Shown here: positions 1 to 10,963 of the stretch, piece by piece
Layout of the letters: the number at the start of each line of letters is the position of its first letter
Position numbering within the stretch: the first letter of the stretch is position 1
NCBI GenBank assembly: GCA_903772945.1
Contig: CAICTM010000881.1
Coordinates: forward strand, 1 to 44,149
Source: Seminavis robusta
Lineage: Eukaryota > Bacillariophyta > Bacillariophyceae > Naviculales > Naviculaceae
Direction of reading: 5' to 3'
DNA length: 44,149 nucleotides
Notes under the pieces: model-generated
Databases searched by the model: none
Seen by the model: only the letters and a program-made list of their open reading frames with translations
What the model was told of the DNA's origin: nothing
Position numbers and translations under genes: made by a program

Positions 1-1709
1 TGTGATTGTCATCTTCCGTGGCAGTTGTGGACAAATAACGACGAGCGGCCTTCCTTGATGCCCTTCCGTGTACAGAGAAAGCATCGCATGATGGCAACGG
101 CGAACCGAGCAAACTCAGACACGCGGAAAGAAACACGAAGTTCATCTCTGAAGAATGAGACAGAAGGCTGCTCACTCTTAGATTCTTCGCCGCTGTGCCA
201 GCTAGCAGTGGTGTTGTGGTGTTGTCCTTCCACTCCCAGCTGCCAGCTGCGAGTGGCTGTCGCTCGACCAAATAACCACAATAATATTGCGGAAAACCCT
301 CATTCGTGGATCTTGGGGTGTCAATTCCCGTACCGGTACCGGTACCGAGAGCTTCTTCTTGTTGGACTCAATCATCGAATTGCTTTCTACAATGGTATAA
401 TAGCCAAACCAAGTTTCTGATTGATTTCCCTGGGCTACAGAATGGACCATTGGCCAGGCGATTGCATAAACCAAGGAATGGATCTGTTCAATAAGATGGT
501 TCAAGAGCTACCGGTAGTACGAGGCTTGAAGCAATCCGTGGGCACCCAGCCATCTACCTTTTGTTGCACCATGATATGGCTCTGTGGCGCAACGAATGCG
601 GGAGCGAACTGTTGGATGGCAACAATCAACTGTCTGGCAGATAGTGGAATCCTGAATCTGTACTGTTCCAGTACTACTGATTCACTCTTTGCCGCCGAGA
701 GCCCTGCATGGTCACGAAGGCTTGGCTGATGATGCAGCAGGCCATGGTGTTGTTCTGGTTGCAGTTTTTGTACCTGGATAGTAGCTACCGTATGCGCAGT
801 CACAATAGCGCAGACGATGTCAATGATCTTCTTTCGTTTGCGCACACTGAATTTACTACCTGGGCTCCATGATCAAGTATCAACTACGCCGGGCCCCGCG
901 GCAGCCCCCTCCACAGGAAGAAGTGAAAGCTATGATCCAGTTGGCTTTCCGGAACAAACCAAGCCCCGGTGGATGTGCGGTACCAATCAGTGTTCTTGTG
1001 TCCGTTTGGAGACATTCACGTCTGTATTGGAATTGAGGCCCCAACACTTGTGGTATGCCGCCCAACACAAGCACCTTGTTCGAGCCGATGCTATTCAGGT
1101 TGGCGAGGTTCTACAGAAGGTGCATGGCATTAACGCCACCGTCAATATAATGTGGCCTGTACGCACCGCTCACCCCCAGTGGGACGATTGTCGTCGATGG
1201 GGTTCAAACTGCCAAGAACCGTTCATTGCTCTCCATGATGAACACGCTCCGGCATTTGTCAGGCCACAGAACGGGTTGACGTTGGTAGCTCATCAGGCCT
1301 TGTCACATTTGTTGCTTTCTGAGTCCCTTCCGCTCGCTGTGCATGAAAACCGTCGACCGGTAGCGGTCACCTTATTGTAAATGAGCGCTACAACGAGGAG
1401 GGAATGGCACATTCTGTAGCCAGGGGGATCCTCTTGGGTGACAGCTTGGATTCTTACCGGCTGCGCTGTGCCGCGCTGCTGTTCGTGGGCGGATGCTGCC
1501 GTCGTGTGGATTGCGGGGTTTTCGGTCCCTATGATGGCGTTGTCTTGGTTGGCTGGTCCCGATGACAGTACTGGTAGAGGGAAGCAAGCACCCATAGTTG
1601 TGCAAAAGCGTATTTTATTATCTAGTTAATGGAGTGTGCATGTTGTTCAGTTATGCAGCCATGTATTCTTTCATTATTTTCGTTCCATGCATCCGTTGCA
1701 TGGCACTTT
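1..1709. other. No convincing gene; intergenic
   Basis: I see no recognisable domain here. The longest open stretch is on the plus strand from about 817 to 1380, but its translation has no repeat, motif or composition typical of the real genes in this window and no splice context I can defend. A short palindromic run of repeated TACCGG units lies at about 330-350, a motif that recurs in other intergenic parts of the window. The right edge is the 3' side of the first exonuclease gene. Confidence 0.5.
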
Positions 1710-3001
1710 TTACATGGCAACAACCGCACGTTGTTGGCGCGCCATCCTGTGGCGTTGCATTGTGATGGACCTGTTCCAGTGGTACTCCATGGAGTTTTCC
1801 CATGGTTCCAAAACACACTTGTACAAGTCCAGTGCTGCCATGGCATCTTCCTTGGGGCAGTGTGCACGGCCCTGTACCTGGATATCGCGGTTCAACATTT
1901 CCTTGCAGAGATCTTTCAAAGCACGGGGCCACAAGCCCCCGTCCTGATAGCGGATCTTCATGTAGGGTTCATACTTGGCCGTGTCACGAATCATGTACCA
2001 TGGATGGGTGATTCCCAAGACACTCAAGTCCGACTTGAGTCCATGGCCGACAAGGATCTTGCCGTGCAAGAGTGCCAGGACTTGTTTTTGGCAAGTTGCA
2101 AAGTCAACCTTGGCGGCATCCAGCATTTCCTTGGTAATGCCCGAGACAAAGGTCCTGTAGTCTGTGACCTCCCATTGGGGTTTGACGAGTTCGTCCATAA
2201 GGGTGTTGCCATACCAGTCAATCATGGTAACACGAGCCAAGACAGAGTGGGCTCCATATTCTCCGACGCCCACCATTTCACAGTCGAGGGCAACGTAGAG
2301 ATCCTTTTGCTGCTTGGTCAAATCACGTTTCTTTCCTCCCCTCTTGTTGGGAGATGCGGATTGCTGTTGCTGAGGCATGGCCCCGTAGTACTGTTGTTGT
2401 TGGTACGGAGCTTGGACTGCTGGCATCATCATGGCGTGGTTGTTGTACATCATGTTGTTGCTGTTGTAGTACCCTTGGTATTGTTGTTGCTGCTGCTCCT
2501 TGCGTGGGTTGTTTCGCTTCTTGCGAGCCACAGTGCGCTCGGGAGATCCGGCGGATTCACAGGACGAAGTCTCTCCGTCGGTGGTGGCGGTAGCGGTGGA
2601 GCTGTCATCCTTGGCTGGCTTGGCTCCTTCCTCGCGACGAGCGGCAGACTCTGCCATCAAGGCGGCAATCTTCTTTTGTTGCTGGCGCTTGCGTCGGTAT
2701 CCTCCACGGCGGCTGCGACGAGTCTTTCGACGAGGTTCTGTGGATGTGGCGTCATCGTCGTTGTCATCTTCTTGTTCAGGCACAACATCCACAAGTTGCT
2801 CTTGCTGGGGTTCGGTTGGCTGTAGCATGGCAGGTAAGAAAAAGGAAAGAGTCAGAGATCAATCGGTAAAGGCAATGGAGCAGTCATGTCGCTGCGGCCC
2901 GCAGTGGGGATGTTGGGCTGAATCATCATCCCCAAGGGGTTTTCCCGCGGTGCCGAACTTTTTCAACCAACTATGCATTGACGTACCTGGTCTACTGTCA
3001 T
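1710..3001 (-). CDS. REXO4/ISG20-like DEDDh 3'-5' exonuclease, copy 1
   Basis: Predicted RNA 3'-5' exonuclease of the DEDDh superfamily, closest in layout to REXO4/ISG20-type enzymes, which trim RNA (rRNA processing for Rex4). The catalytic half has Exo I LDCEMVG (Asp and Glu ligands), Exo II VGHGLKSD and Exo III HCPKEDAMAALDLY (His and Asp). The first ~170 residues are Arg/Lys-rich and then Gln/Asn/Tyr-rich low complexity, suggesting nuclear or nucleolar location (inference). My model has exon 1 at 2987-3001 (five codons, MTVDQ), a donor GTACGT, a 167-nt intron and exon 2 at 1710-2819, giving 374 residues with a phase-0 junction. The longest plain ORF would instead begin at an ATG at 2828, two codons before the AG acceptor. 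I prefer the spliced start because both paralogs nearby have the same plan. Function in vivo is unproven. Confidence 0.85.
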
Positions 3002-5156
3002 TATTGTTTTGTTGGTGCTCCACAAAGTTGTTGGAAATATTTGGCTAAAGCTTTCTGTCTGCTATCAGTGTTGATGAAGGCGAAAGAAAGAAAGGATCAG
3101 TTGGATCAGCAAAATAATCAGGATGTGAAACTTTTGTGGTGGGCGCGTTGAAATGAATTTGCTTGGTGCAAAATTTGTGAGAGAAATGGCTGTGGGGTAT
3201 CCAATCTGCGGCACAAGAAGGCACGAGGGAGCTTCCGTCCGTCCCAAAGAAGGCAGGGGTGGAAGTGCCTTGGACCAACTCGGTTTTGGCTCATTAATGA
3301 CCTTTGGTACTGTAATTTCACACTGTTTTGACAAAATGCGTCATTAATGACCAATAATGACCATGTGGTTCACGCGATTTGTCCCAAGCTTCCCAGAGAG
3401 AAAAAAGTAAGCAGCGCAACAGCTGTCAACGGGTAGCACGAGTGCCGTGGTTCGGCCCATGAAGCTTCCTCGCTATTTTCACAAGAGAAGAGTGGCCTGG
3501 CATCCAAGCGGCATACCAGTGACATCTTGTGTCTGTCAGCACGAAAGAACCAGGCAGGCAGCAATCGGTTGGGCCAAGCACTGCCACTGCTAAACGGGGA
3601 TTACTCCCAAGGTACATGCTACGAATAGAGCGTATGGGCTGGTAGAAAATTCTACACGACACAACGGTAAAGTAGGCCCAAGCGAACAAGCACGATCAAA
3701 AGGCCGTCTAGGGCGCAAGCATGCTGGCCCAGTGAGAAGGGTTAGTCATTGCAACCCTGCCCTCCCCTCCGAAACTGACAACCAGTGTTCTCGCTGGCCA
3801 AGTTGTAAGTTGGCGGAGTCTTGGCAGCAAGTACGACAGAAAAAGCTCAGCAATCTATGAGAGAGATCATGCGGTACTACCGTACTGTAGTGTAGCTCTA
3901 GCTACCGGTAACTGGTACCGGTAGCACAGCGAAAGCATCTCACCATCCAGACATGTTGTGCTTTCTTTAAATCCCGCCCCGAGTATTGGAAGTGGGACTT
4001 CAGTGGTACGGGATCTCCACTGGCTACCAGTATGATAGCTGGCTGGGCAGCAGAGTACATGCTGATGTGGGAACGATGAGCGATTTTGGCCCATGACGGA
4101 TCCTGTTTGCTCCCACTGGACTCGCCTTGTGGTGGGAGTGAGTCGTACATTCTGTGCTGCATGGACAATACAATGGTACCACGGTTCTTTGAAGGCAGTA
4201 CCACCCACTTTAGCGATCGTAACCGTGGCTCCGGATGATGAGCGAATAGAGCCATCATCACCAGAACTGCAGTTTCTGCTCAGACACGGGTAATCCTTGC
4301 TTTTTTGGCCAGAGCAAATTCGGAACAGCACCTCAACGGCTCATCAGCACCTCGGCTCCATTCGTACCGGTACAACCAATGTTAGCTATGCACACGGAGC
4401 TGGGATACCTGCCAAATCATCCCCCGTAGTACGGTAGCTTCAGCTGTCGCCCAGCCTGTCAGGCAGAGCAATGATCTGGGCTGCCAAGTCATCCTGTATC
4501 CAAGGCAAGGAGCTTGAAAGATATGCGGATGACTACACCAATCTTTCACATGCACCCCTCCAAAAGGCTCTTTGTGTCCGATGCCGCGCTGTGTCTGCCG
4601 GGCAATAAGGAAAGGGTTTCGAATAGAAATAAGCCATCAATGATGCTTTTACAACGGAACCCTTCCTACAGCTTCACAGCACGCTGTGTAAGATTAGTCG
4701 AGCGAATCGACTGAATCTTACCATTTTCATTCGCCAGATTTATCGAAATGTTTATTCGACAGACTCGAATTTTTGCTACGGGACTGCCAAATTCTGCCAG
4801 TTGGTGGCCTTCCCTGGCACTTTGAGGGGGTTGAGAACCATTCTTCAGAACCGCAAGGCTTCTGTTTTCGCGGTACGGTACGCACAGTTCGGGCGAGCAG
4901 GCCGGCCAGATCCGCTTCGTTTTGGTGTCACGGTTGTCACCGGAGACTGCGGTCCAACGCGGTTTGCTTGGATTTGAAAGGGCATCATATTTTGACACGA
5001 CGAACAAGCATGCCTTGGAGAGAACCCATCACCATCTTGCATGAAAGTTACATACTCATCGGCATCCATCAATAGAAGTGCCTACCTGCATTGGTCATAA
5101 ACTACATCTGATAACAAAACGAAGGGTATCTTCCTGAACATCATCATCATCGTATC
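3002..5156. other. Intergenic, shared upstream region of exonuclease copies 1 and 2
   Basis: This 2.15-kb stretch separates two divergently transcribed exonuclease genes, so both promoters should lie in it. Several six-frame open stretches exist (for example about 3867-4331 on the minus strand), but none starts with a convincing ATG and none shows a domain. A TACCGGTA-rich palindromic patch sits at about 3902-3925. No clear TATA box or operator was recognised. Confidence 0.5.
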
Positions 5157-6077
5157 ATGGCTTTTACCGAAATCCAACAGGTAAGAAACCACAATGCTGC
5201 GCGGGGAGTCGGCACGCTGCCACTGATGTCATTGTCTCACCTCATTTTTTCGCTGCTTTAACAGTCGGCTGACCAGTCTCCTCATCAGCACAAGCGAGTT
5301 CGTACTCGTCGTCGCCGTCAACGAACTCACAGGAGAGAACTAAGGGCTAGCTCTCCCTCTACATCCAGTGACAATGGCTCAGTCTCGGAAGGAAGTAGCA
5401 CTACTAGTACTAGTCTCCCCAACAAGAAGAAAGCCAACAACTCTCGTTGTCCACGCCAAGTCCGTGTCGAAGTCCAACCCAAAGATGAGAGCCTATTTGT
5501 TGCTCTGGACTGTGAGATGGTTGGAGTTGGCCTGGATGGCAAGCAATCTGCATTAGCCCGTGTCACTATTATCAACTGGCATGGAGATGTCTTGATGGAC
5601 GAATACATCCATCAAGAGCGTGAGGTCGCAGACTACAGGACATTTGTCTCGGGCATCACTAAGGACTTGTTGGATAATGCTACCTTGGATATGACAGCCT
5701 GCCGTCAACAAGTCATGGGGCTCTTGGATGGAAAGATCCTTGTAGGACACGGGCTCAAGAACGACATGCGTGTCCTGGGAATTACACACCCTTGGTACAT
5801 GACCCGTGACACTGCCAAATACGAACCCTTTATGAAAGTTCGATTTGACGACGGTGTTCTCTGGCCACGAGGGCTCAAGGATTTGTGCCAGGAGAAGTTG
5901 AGCAGGGATGTCCAGGTTGTTGGACGCCCTCACTGTCCTTATGAGGATGCCATGGCAGCACTGGACTTGTACAAGCTTGCCTGGAAGCAATGGGAGAAGA
6001 CCATGGAGTACAAGATCAACAAAACCAAATCCATTGAACAACGACAGCAGGGTTGGCCAAGGCTAGCTAAGGAGTAA
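5157..6077 (+). CDS. REXO4/ISG20-like DEDDh 3'-5' exonuclease, copy 2
   Basis: Second exonuclease paralog, 278 residues after splicing. Exon 1 is 5157-5180 (MAFTEIQQ), the donor is GTAAGA, the intron is 84 nt and ends TTTAACAG, and exon 2 is 5265-6077; the junction is phase 0. A short Arg-rich N-terminal part (RTRRRRQRTHRRE) followed by a Ser/Thr-rich linker precedes the nuclease domain at about residue 85. Motifs are ALDCEMVG (D90, E92), VGHGLKND and HCPYEDAMAALDLY. The block YRTFVSGITK and the block PWYMTRDTAKYEPFMK are nearly identical to copies 1 and 3. The low-complexity Gln/Asn segment of copy 1 is absent. Likely an RNA exonuclease; the substrate cannot be read from sequence. Confidence 0.9.
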
Positions 6078-6807
6078 ATGAGGGGACATTTGAACAACAC
6101 GCAGCGATCCCGACAGACAGACAAACGAACAAACAAACAAGCCACTTGGTATTACAAAGTTGGCCCCAATCAACAACAACACGGTCACCTGACTGTTGCT
6201 ATGTCATCATCTATATTGTATCATCATGCATGTGTCCTTGCATAATTCAATGACACCAACGCGTGGTGGCAGATCAGTATCATTACTATTTCTTTTAACG
6301 AGTTAAAAAATTGAATCAATCAACTTACGCGTTGTCCTGTTCACTGAATACAACACCGAGGTGCCCAACGGGTATCTTCCGACGTTTCCGTGGCTATGTT
6401 CGCTCTTCGCGATGGTTGCTCTTGTGTATGGAAGTGGCGGCGAAGGTGCCCCGTTTAGGAGGCGACAATCTCTGAAGCGCTGGGTTGCGTTGCGTCTTCG
6501 ACGTATTGGATGGGTGCTATCAGATGTTTCATTTCCAAAACTGATTCTCTAATTTTTCTTACATTAGTACTGTATGGTACGGTATCAACATTCCCGTTTG
6601 CCCTGGAGGTGGTATTGTCTTCAACTCGGTCAATCGACAACTCTGCTGCAAGCTTTATGTACAATGATGCCGCAGTGCTGTTTGTGGGTTGTTTTTTATG
6701 TGCATGATGGCTGGTCTTGACCTAGCTGCGTGTCCCTTGTTTTCTAGGTGCTCGACTCTGCCATCGCGAGGTATGTACAAATATTTGTTGCTGTTGCTCA
6801 ATTGGTT
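6078..6807. other. Intergenic between converging exonuclease copies 2 and 3
   Basis: Both flanking genes end here, so this is a shared 3' region. I see no gene. It is AT-rich in part (about 6280-6320), which fits 3' untranslated sequence, but no specific terminator or polyadenylation element can be assigned. Confidence 0.5.
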
Positions 6808-7787
6808 TTATTGCTTGCCTTGTTCCATTTCACGAGTCTTGCTCAGCTTGTACTCCATGGCAGGTTCCCACTTTCTGCAGGCAATCTTGTAGAGATCCAT
6901 TGCGGTGGCAGCATCTTCGACAGGACAGTGAGCTTCACCAGGGACTTGAATATCACGGCGAAGTCTATTCTTAGCCAGTGTCTTGAGACTCTGAGGCCAG
7001 AGAACACCATCATCAAATCGAGCTTTCATAAATGGCTCGTATTTGGCAGTGTCTCGAACAGCATACCAAGGAAGCTGAATGCCTAGAGCTCGCATATCTG
7101 ACTTCAATCCGTGGCCAACCAAAACCTTGCCTTCCAAAACATTGAACACTTTTTGACGGCAGGTATGAATGTCAATAGTGTTGGCTTCAGCGAGTAGCTC
7201 TTCAGTAATCCCTGAGACAAAGGTGCGGTAGTCGGTGACTGGGCAATGGGGTGTGACAAATTCATCCAGGACTACATTGTGGTTCCAGTCCACCATGGTA
7301 ACACGGGCCAGGACGGAATGCTTGCCCTTGTATCCAGCTCCCACCATTTCACAGTCAAGAGCAACATATTTTGCTTTTTCTTCTTCAGAAATTTCCGTGA
7401 GGGCAAGTGCTTTCGCGACCAAATCCTCGGGCTCCTTCTTTTGCTTTTTTCGTTTGTTGCGTGTGCGTCGGCGACGCTTTGGTGCTTCGCTACTACTGCT
7501 AGAGCTTGTGGATTGAGAAGAGTCCGAGGTGTCGGAAATGTCTGAGGCAAGTGAAACCAATGTCAAGTTGCTGTGGTTTCGTCGGAGACCCTGGCAGGGA
7601 GCGCTGCTGGAGGGGGTATCATCCTTGGTTACAGCATCCATGCCAACCACAACAGAGTTGTTTGCGGGCTGAAAATGAATCAAGCGAGGACAAGTGTTAG
7701 ACACCAAGATAAAACATCGGCCAACACTATTTCTTCTACACCAAGGCTACTCACCATCGGTGCAGATGTAAGGTCTAGTACGGCCAT
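6808..7787 (-). CDS. REXO4/ISG20-like DEDDh 3'-5' exonuclease, copy 3
   Basis: Third exonuclease paralog, 297 residues in the spliced model. Exon 1 is 7755-7787 (MAVLDLTSAPM) with donor GTGAGT, the intron is 86 nt ending TTTTCAG, and exon 2 is 6808-7668; the junction is again phase 0. The plain ORF extends upstream only through a non-ATG codon, which supports splicing. A Ser-rich linker and a strongly basic stretch (KRRRRTRNKRKKQKK), a likely nuclear localisation signal, precede the catalytic domain. Motifs are ALDCEMVG, VGHGLKSD and HCPVEDAATAMDLY. It runs tail-to-tail with copy 2. Probable role: RNA 3'-end trimming; specific substrate unknown. Confidence 0.88.
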
Positions 7788-9007
7788 GGTTTTCAATAAG
7801 TCGTCTGCGAAAGTTTTCCTTCGTCAGTATTGGATACTATTTTGCTTTTTGTGAGCACTCACTGAAACTGAGTTCTCACCAATCAATGCCGATGACTCCG
7901 AAAATCGGCATGTTGTTGGCTGCTGACCGCAGACAGCTGTGGTGTCATCAATAACACTCTCTTCATCAACACCATGCACACCAAGTCAAGTATCGGTGGC
8001 ACTTTGTAAAAAGCGTTCGGCTCAATCGTGCTTTGCTAGCTAGTAGTGAGAATTCTCAAACCCCCTCAATTTTGTTACGTGGAGGTTCTACTACGCAAAC
8101 GCGATTATCGGGTTACTAAATAACTCGTGGCAATGACATTGACTACCAGTACACCAGTACATGTACCAGGTATGACGTTCGTTCCCAGCGCTTCCCAGCC
8201 ACGTAATGAAGTAGGTCAGTTCCAGCGTTGGTCTGAGTTAGCGGTCGTAGCCATCACACAACAACGATGGAGACGGGTGTGGGTCAGTGACTCAGATACG
8301 TCGGTGTTGTCAGTGCCCAGTTTAGGAAAACCTGGAAGTTCTTAGAGAAAGGCACGCCATTGCATAACGACACGTTGAAGGTTTCTGTTCTGCTACGTGT
8401 CGAATATTGGCCTTGATCCTGGCGCTGAAGGGGGAACTCCAAGCTTCAAAGCTTCTATAGATAGATTTGATTCTGATGCGGTTCGATTCGGATGCACCTC
8501 AGGAACCCCCCAAGCACCTCTGCTGGGCGCTCTGATCAGCTTCAAATTAGAAGGTTGCTTGAATTTACCTCAAGGCGCATCATGTCGATCTCCTGGCCTA
8601 CAGCTGGCCCGAACCTAGACCAACTCCAGGACCTGCTCGTGGACCTACTAGCTAGCTAGTACCGTACCCTACCAAGCGACAACCGCCAAAAGCACTAAAC
8701 CAGCCAATTCCGTTGACGGGCTGCTGCTCCAAGGACTGCCAGTTTGTTACTCTGTTCGAATCGAATAATCATATAAGTTATCTATTCAATTTTAAAAAGC
8801 TGGCTGGTATCTAGAAATGAAATATACAGAAGATAGCGGTACCGATGTGGCCGAAGCTTGTCAGTTACCGTACTCGTGGGAGATGAAGGAGTTGGGCATA
8901 AAGATGGAGGAGTTTGAGAATAAAGGAGGAGGAGTTGAGAATAAAGAGGGAAAAATTCAGAGAGGATGGAGCTTGCAAAGTGTTGTGTGGCTTGTAGACT
9001 AGAGGGA
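7788..9007. other. Intergenic; nothing recognised
   Basis: This stretch lies between the start of exonuclease copy 3 and the stop codon of the RING-CH gene; both are on the minus strand. Short palindromic CTAG and GTAC patches occur at about 8140-8170 and 8648-8665. No open stretch has a recognisable domain. Confidence 0.5.
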
Positions 9008-10633
9008 CTACTCATCGCCCCCTTCTTCTTCAATGAGCCGCTGCCACGAGAGAAGTCGATTGCTTTCACTAATTTCTTCCCAGAACCCAGAATCATGGTG
9101 TCGCAGAATATCCTCGGGTGTGGCATCAATGCAAACATCCCAGACCTCTCTTTGAATTTCCCGCTCTAGCTGCCCGGCACGCCACTTGCAGTATCCCGAA
9201 AACACAATGACCTTGTGTGGTGCCTGGGCTGTATCATTGTTGTTGTTGCTGCTTGTCGTTGTCGTGTCATCATGATCGGGTAGTTCCTCTTGACCGTCAA
9301 GTACTATCCGTTGTACGGTGTTGCCAAGGTTGTCTTCCGAAAAGGTGCAGGGCGTCGATGTCTCTGGAGAGGCGACAAACTGCAACGGTCGTGAAATGGT
9401 ATCGGCGTCCGTGATATCAAAGACGGGGAGAGACATGGGAGCACACAACGAGTCGTCGTTTTCACCGAGATCGTCAATATCGTCAACTTCCTCGTCATCG
9501 TCGTCCACCGTTTCATTTTCGTCCCTGGCAGATTGTTCGTCCACTTCTTGCAGAGCCATTTCGGTCAGGCCTGCTTCCAAATCCTGCTCGTCGTCGTCAC
9601 TATCGGCGACAGCATCCTCGTTGTCATCATAAGTTTCATTTTCCTCGAAATACTCTTCGTCAATATCCACATCCAGGACATCCTCATCATCCGGGTGGAT
9701 GGTTGGAGGGTACGTGTGTAAAACTGTGTAATGAACCACACCAAGTCTTCCACCACATACGGGTCCTCCACGCCTCCATTCAATGATTGCATTGTTGTTG
9801 TTGTTGTTGTTGTTGTTGGAATTTTGTTCTGTCGGACTGGAGGACTCATTAATACTACTTTGATGGAGCGGTGGTGATGATGGCGGTGTTGACAATACCA
9901 AATTTTGTGGTTCCTGCTGCAACGGCGAATTGACAATCAATCCAAAAGCGCCCTGGGGACTTCCACACACATCGGTCAATAGCAAGACGACCGTATTTTG
10001 AAAGGTTCGCCCCAAAGTATTGGGTCTCGACACGAGCAGAGTTCCCCTCTTTAACAAATTGCGTCGCACGGATCGAACCGCCGGTGGACGGCTCAAATAG
10101 GGACTGTTGCAAACGTTGCAAATGTACCCCGCCGACGTGTAGGTTGTTGTATTCGCATTAACATTGGAACTGGAGAGACTGCGTGTCTGCATGCGTTGCC
10201 ATTGTCGCAAACATTCCAAATGGACCCACCGAGATCCACCATCACAATTGCAGGGAGCCACCAGAGCATTGCGATCTTTGCCAGTATCCTCTGCTTGTTC
10301 TTGCTCTTGTTCCACGGACCCTTCAAAACAGAATCGACACATGGCATTTGTGGTCTCCGCTTCGTGGTGGCTCAAAATGGGCATGTCACGGTCCGGCAAC
10401 GGCGGCGGACTCGATGCCAAGGCTTCTTCTTCTTCGCGGCGACGACGACTGTTCAGCATGTGATGAAACAGAACCTGCAGCAAAATGTTGCTCCTCTGCT
10501 GATTCAACAAGCGATTGTGCAGCGCGGACGGAGCACGGCGTGGTTGTTCGTTGTTGCCATTGTTGTTATTATTATTGTTGTTGTTGTTGTCGCCAGAATC
10601 ATCATCTCGACCGTCGCTGTTTCGCCTGATCAT
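9008..10633 (-). CDS. RING-CH (MARCH-type) zinc finger fused to UPF0301/AlgH-like domain
   Basis: A 541-residue, apparently single-exon protein. Residues 99-175 form a C4HC3 RING-CH finger: C99-x2-C102, C128-x-C130, H138-x2-C141, C172-x2-C175. RING-CH fingers are usually E3 ubiquitin-ligase domains, often in membrane proteins, but no membrane segment is visible here. From residue ~195 the protein matches UPF0301 (AlgH/YqgE, DUF179): GTLLVSRPNTLGRTFQNTVV, then GAFGLIVNSPL (229-238), RRGGPVCGG (287-295) and VIVFSGYCKWRAGQLERE (475-492). Two inserts interrupt that domain: Ser/Asn-rich (~241-282) and a very acidic stretch (~312-395). The N-terminus has a poly-Asn run. An in-frame TAG at 10637-10639 fixes the start unless an upstream intron exists. 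The molecular role of UPF0301 is itself poorly known, so ubiquitin ligation is inferred only from the finger. Confidence 0.85.
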   Translation of the reverse strand: MIRRNSDGRDDDSGDNNNNNNNNNNGNNEQPRRAPSALHNRLLNQQRSNILLQVLFHHMLNSRRRREEEEALASSPPPLPDRDMPILSHHEAETTNAMCRFCFEGSVEQEQEQAEDTGKDRNALVAPCNCDGGSRWVHLECLRQWQRMQTRSLSSSNVNANTTTYTSAGYICNVCNSPYLSRPPAVRSVRRNLLKRGTLLVSRPNTLGRTFQNTVVLLLTDVCGSPQGAFGLIVNSPLQQEPQNLVLSTPPSSPPLHQSSINESSSPTEQNSNNNNNNNNNAIIEWRRGGPVCGGRLGVVHYTVLHTYPPTIHPDDEDVLDVDIDEEYFEENETYDDNEDAVADSDDDEQDLEAGLTEMALQEVDEQSARDENETVDDDDEEVDDIDDLGENDDSLCAPMSLPVFDITDADTISRPLQFVASPETSTPCTFSEDNLGNTVQRIVLDGQEELPDHDDTTTTSSNNNNDTAQAPHKVIVFSGYCKWRAGQLEREIQREVWDVCIDATPEDILRHHDSGFWEEISESNRLLSWQRLIEEEGGDE

Positions 10634-10963
10634 GATCTACGAATGAAGTTGTTTTCTCACTTGCGCTGATTGCTCTTGAATGGGAGCGTTGTCATGCGTT
10701 ACAAAGAGTGTAACGACGGGAGTACGTTGTTTGGTGTGGTGGTTCCTGTGATTGCTGCTGTGCTCTTTGTTGCTTGCTGCTCGCTGGCTCTGCGTGTTGC
10801 TGGATGCTGGTGATGACAATTAATTCATATGAACCCTGGGTCGTCTCCGTTTCCAGTACTAGTTTAACTTGTTTACTAATACAGGATAATGGTGAATAGA
10901 ATCGAATGAATCATGTGGCCTATATTTAGGGTTTAGGTTTTGCAATTTTGAAGTCAACGTGTG
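10634..10963. other. Intergenic; upstream region of RING-CH gene
   Basis: Probable 5' region of the minus-strand RING-CH gene. It holds a minus-strand open stretch in the same frame as that gene, closed by TAG at 10637-10639, but it contains no ATG. A TTTAGGG-like pair of units lies at about 10925-10938, too short to call telomeric. No other signal seen. Confidence 0.45.

Noticed and set aside
817..1380. 187-codon plus-strand open stretch
   Set aside because: No domain, no supporting splice sites, and composition unlike the real genes; the opposite strand is equally open.
3867..4331. 154-codon minus-strand open stretch between exonuclease genes
   Set aside because: It lacks a true ATG start and has no recognisable motif.
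5553..6041. 162-codon minus-strand ORF and similar antisense frames over all three exonucleases
   Set aside because: These are shadows of the conserved exonuclease codons.
10637..10819. Open stretch in frame with and just upstream of the RING-CH gene, possible upstream ORF
   Set aside because: It contains no ATG and ends in TAG two codons before the gene's ATG. It is best read as 5' untranslated DNA that fixes the start.
10925..10938. TTTAGGGTTTAGG, telomere-like
   Set aside because: Fewer than two full units in a gene-bearing region; too short to call an interstitial telomere.
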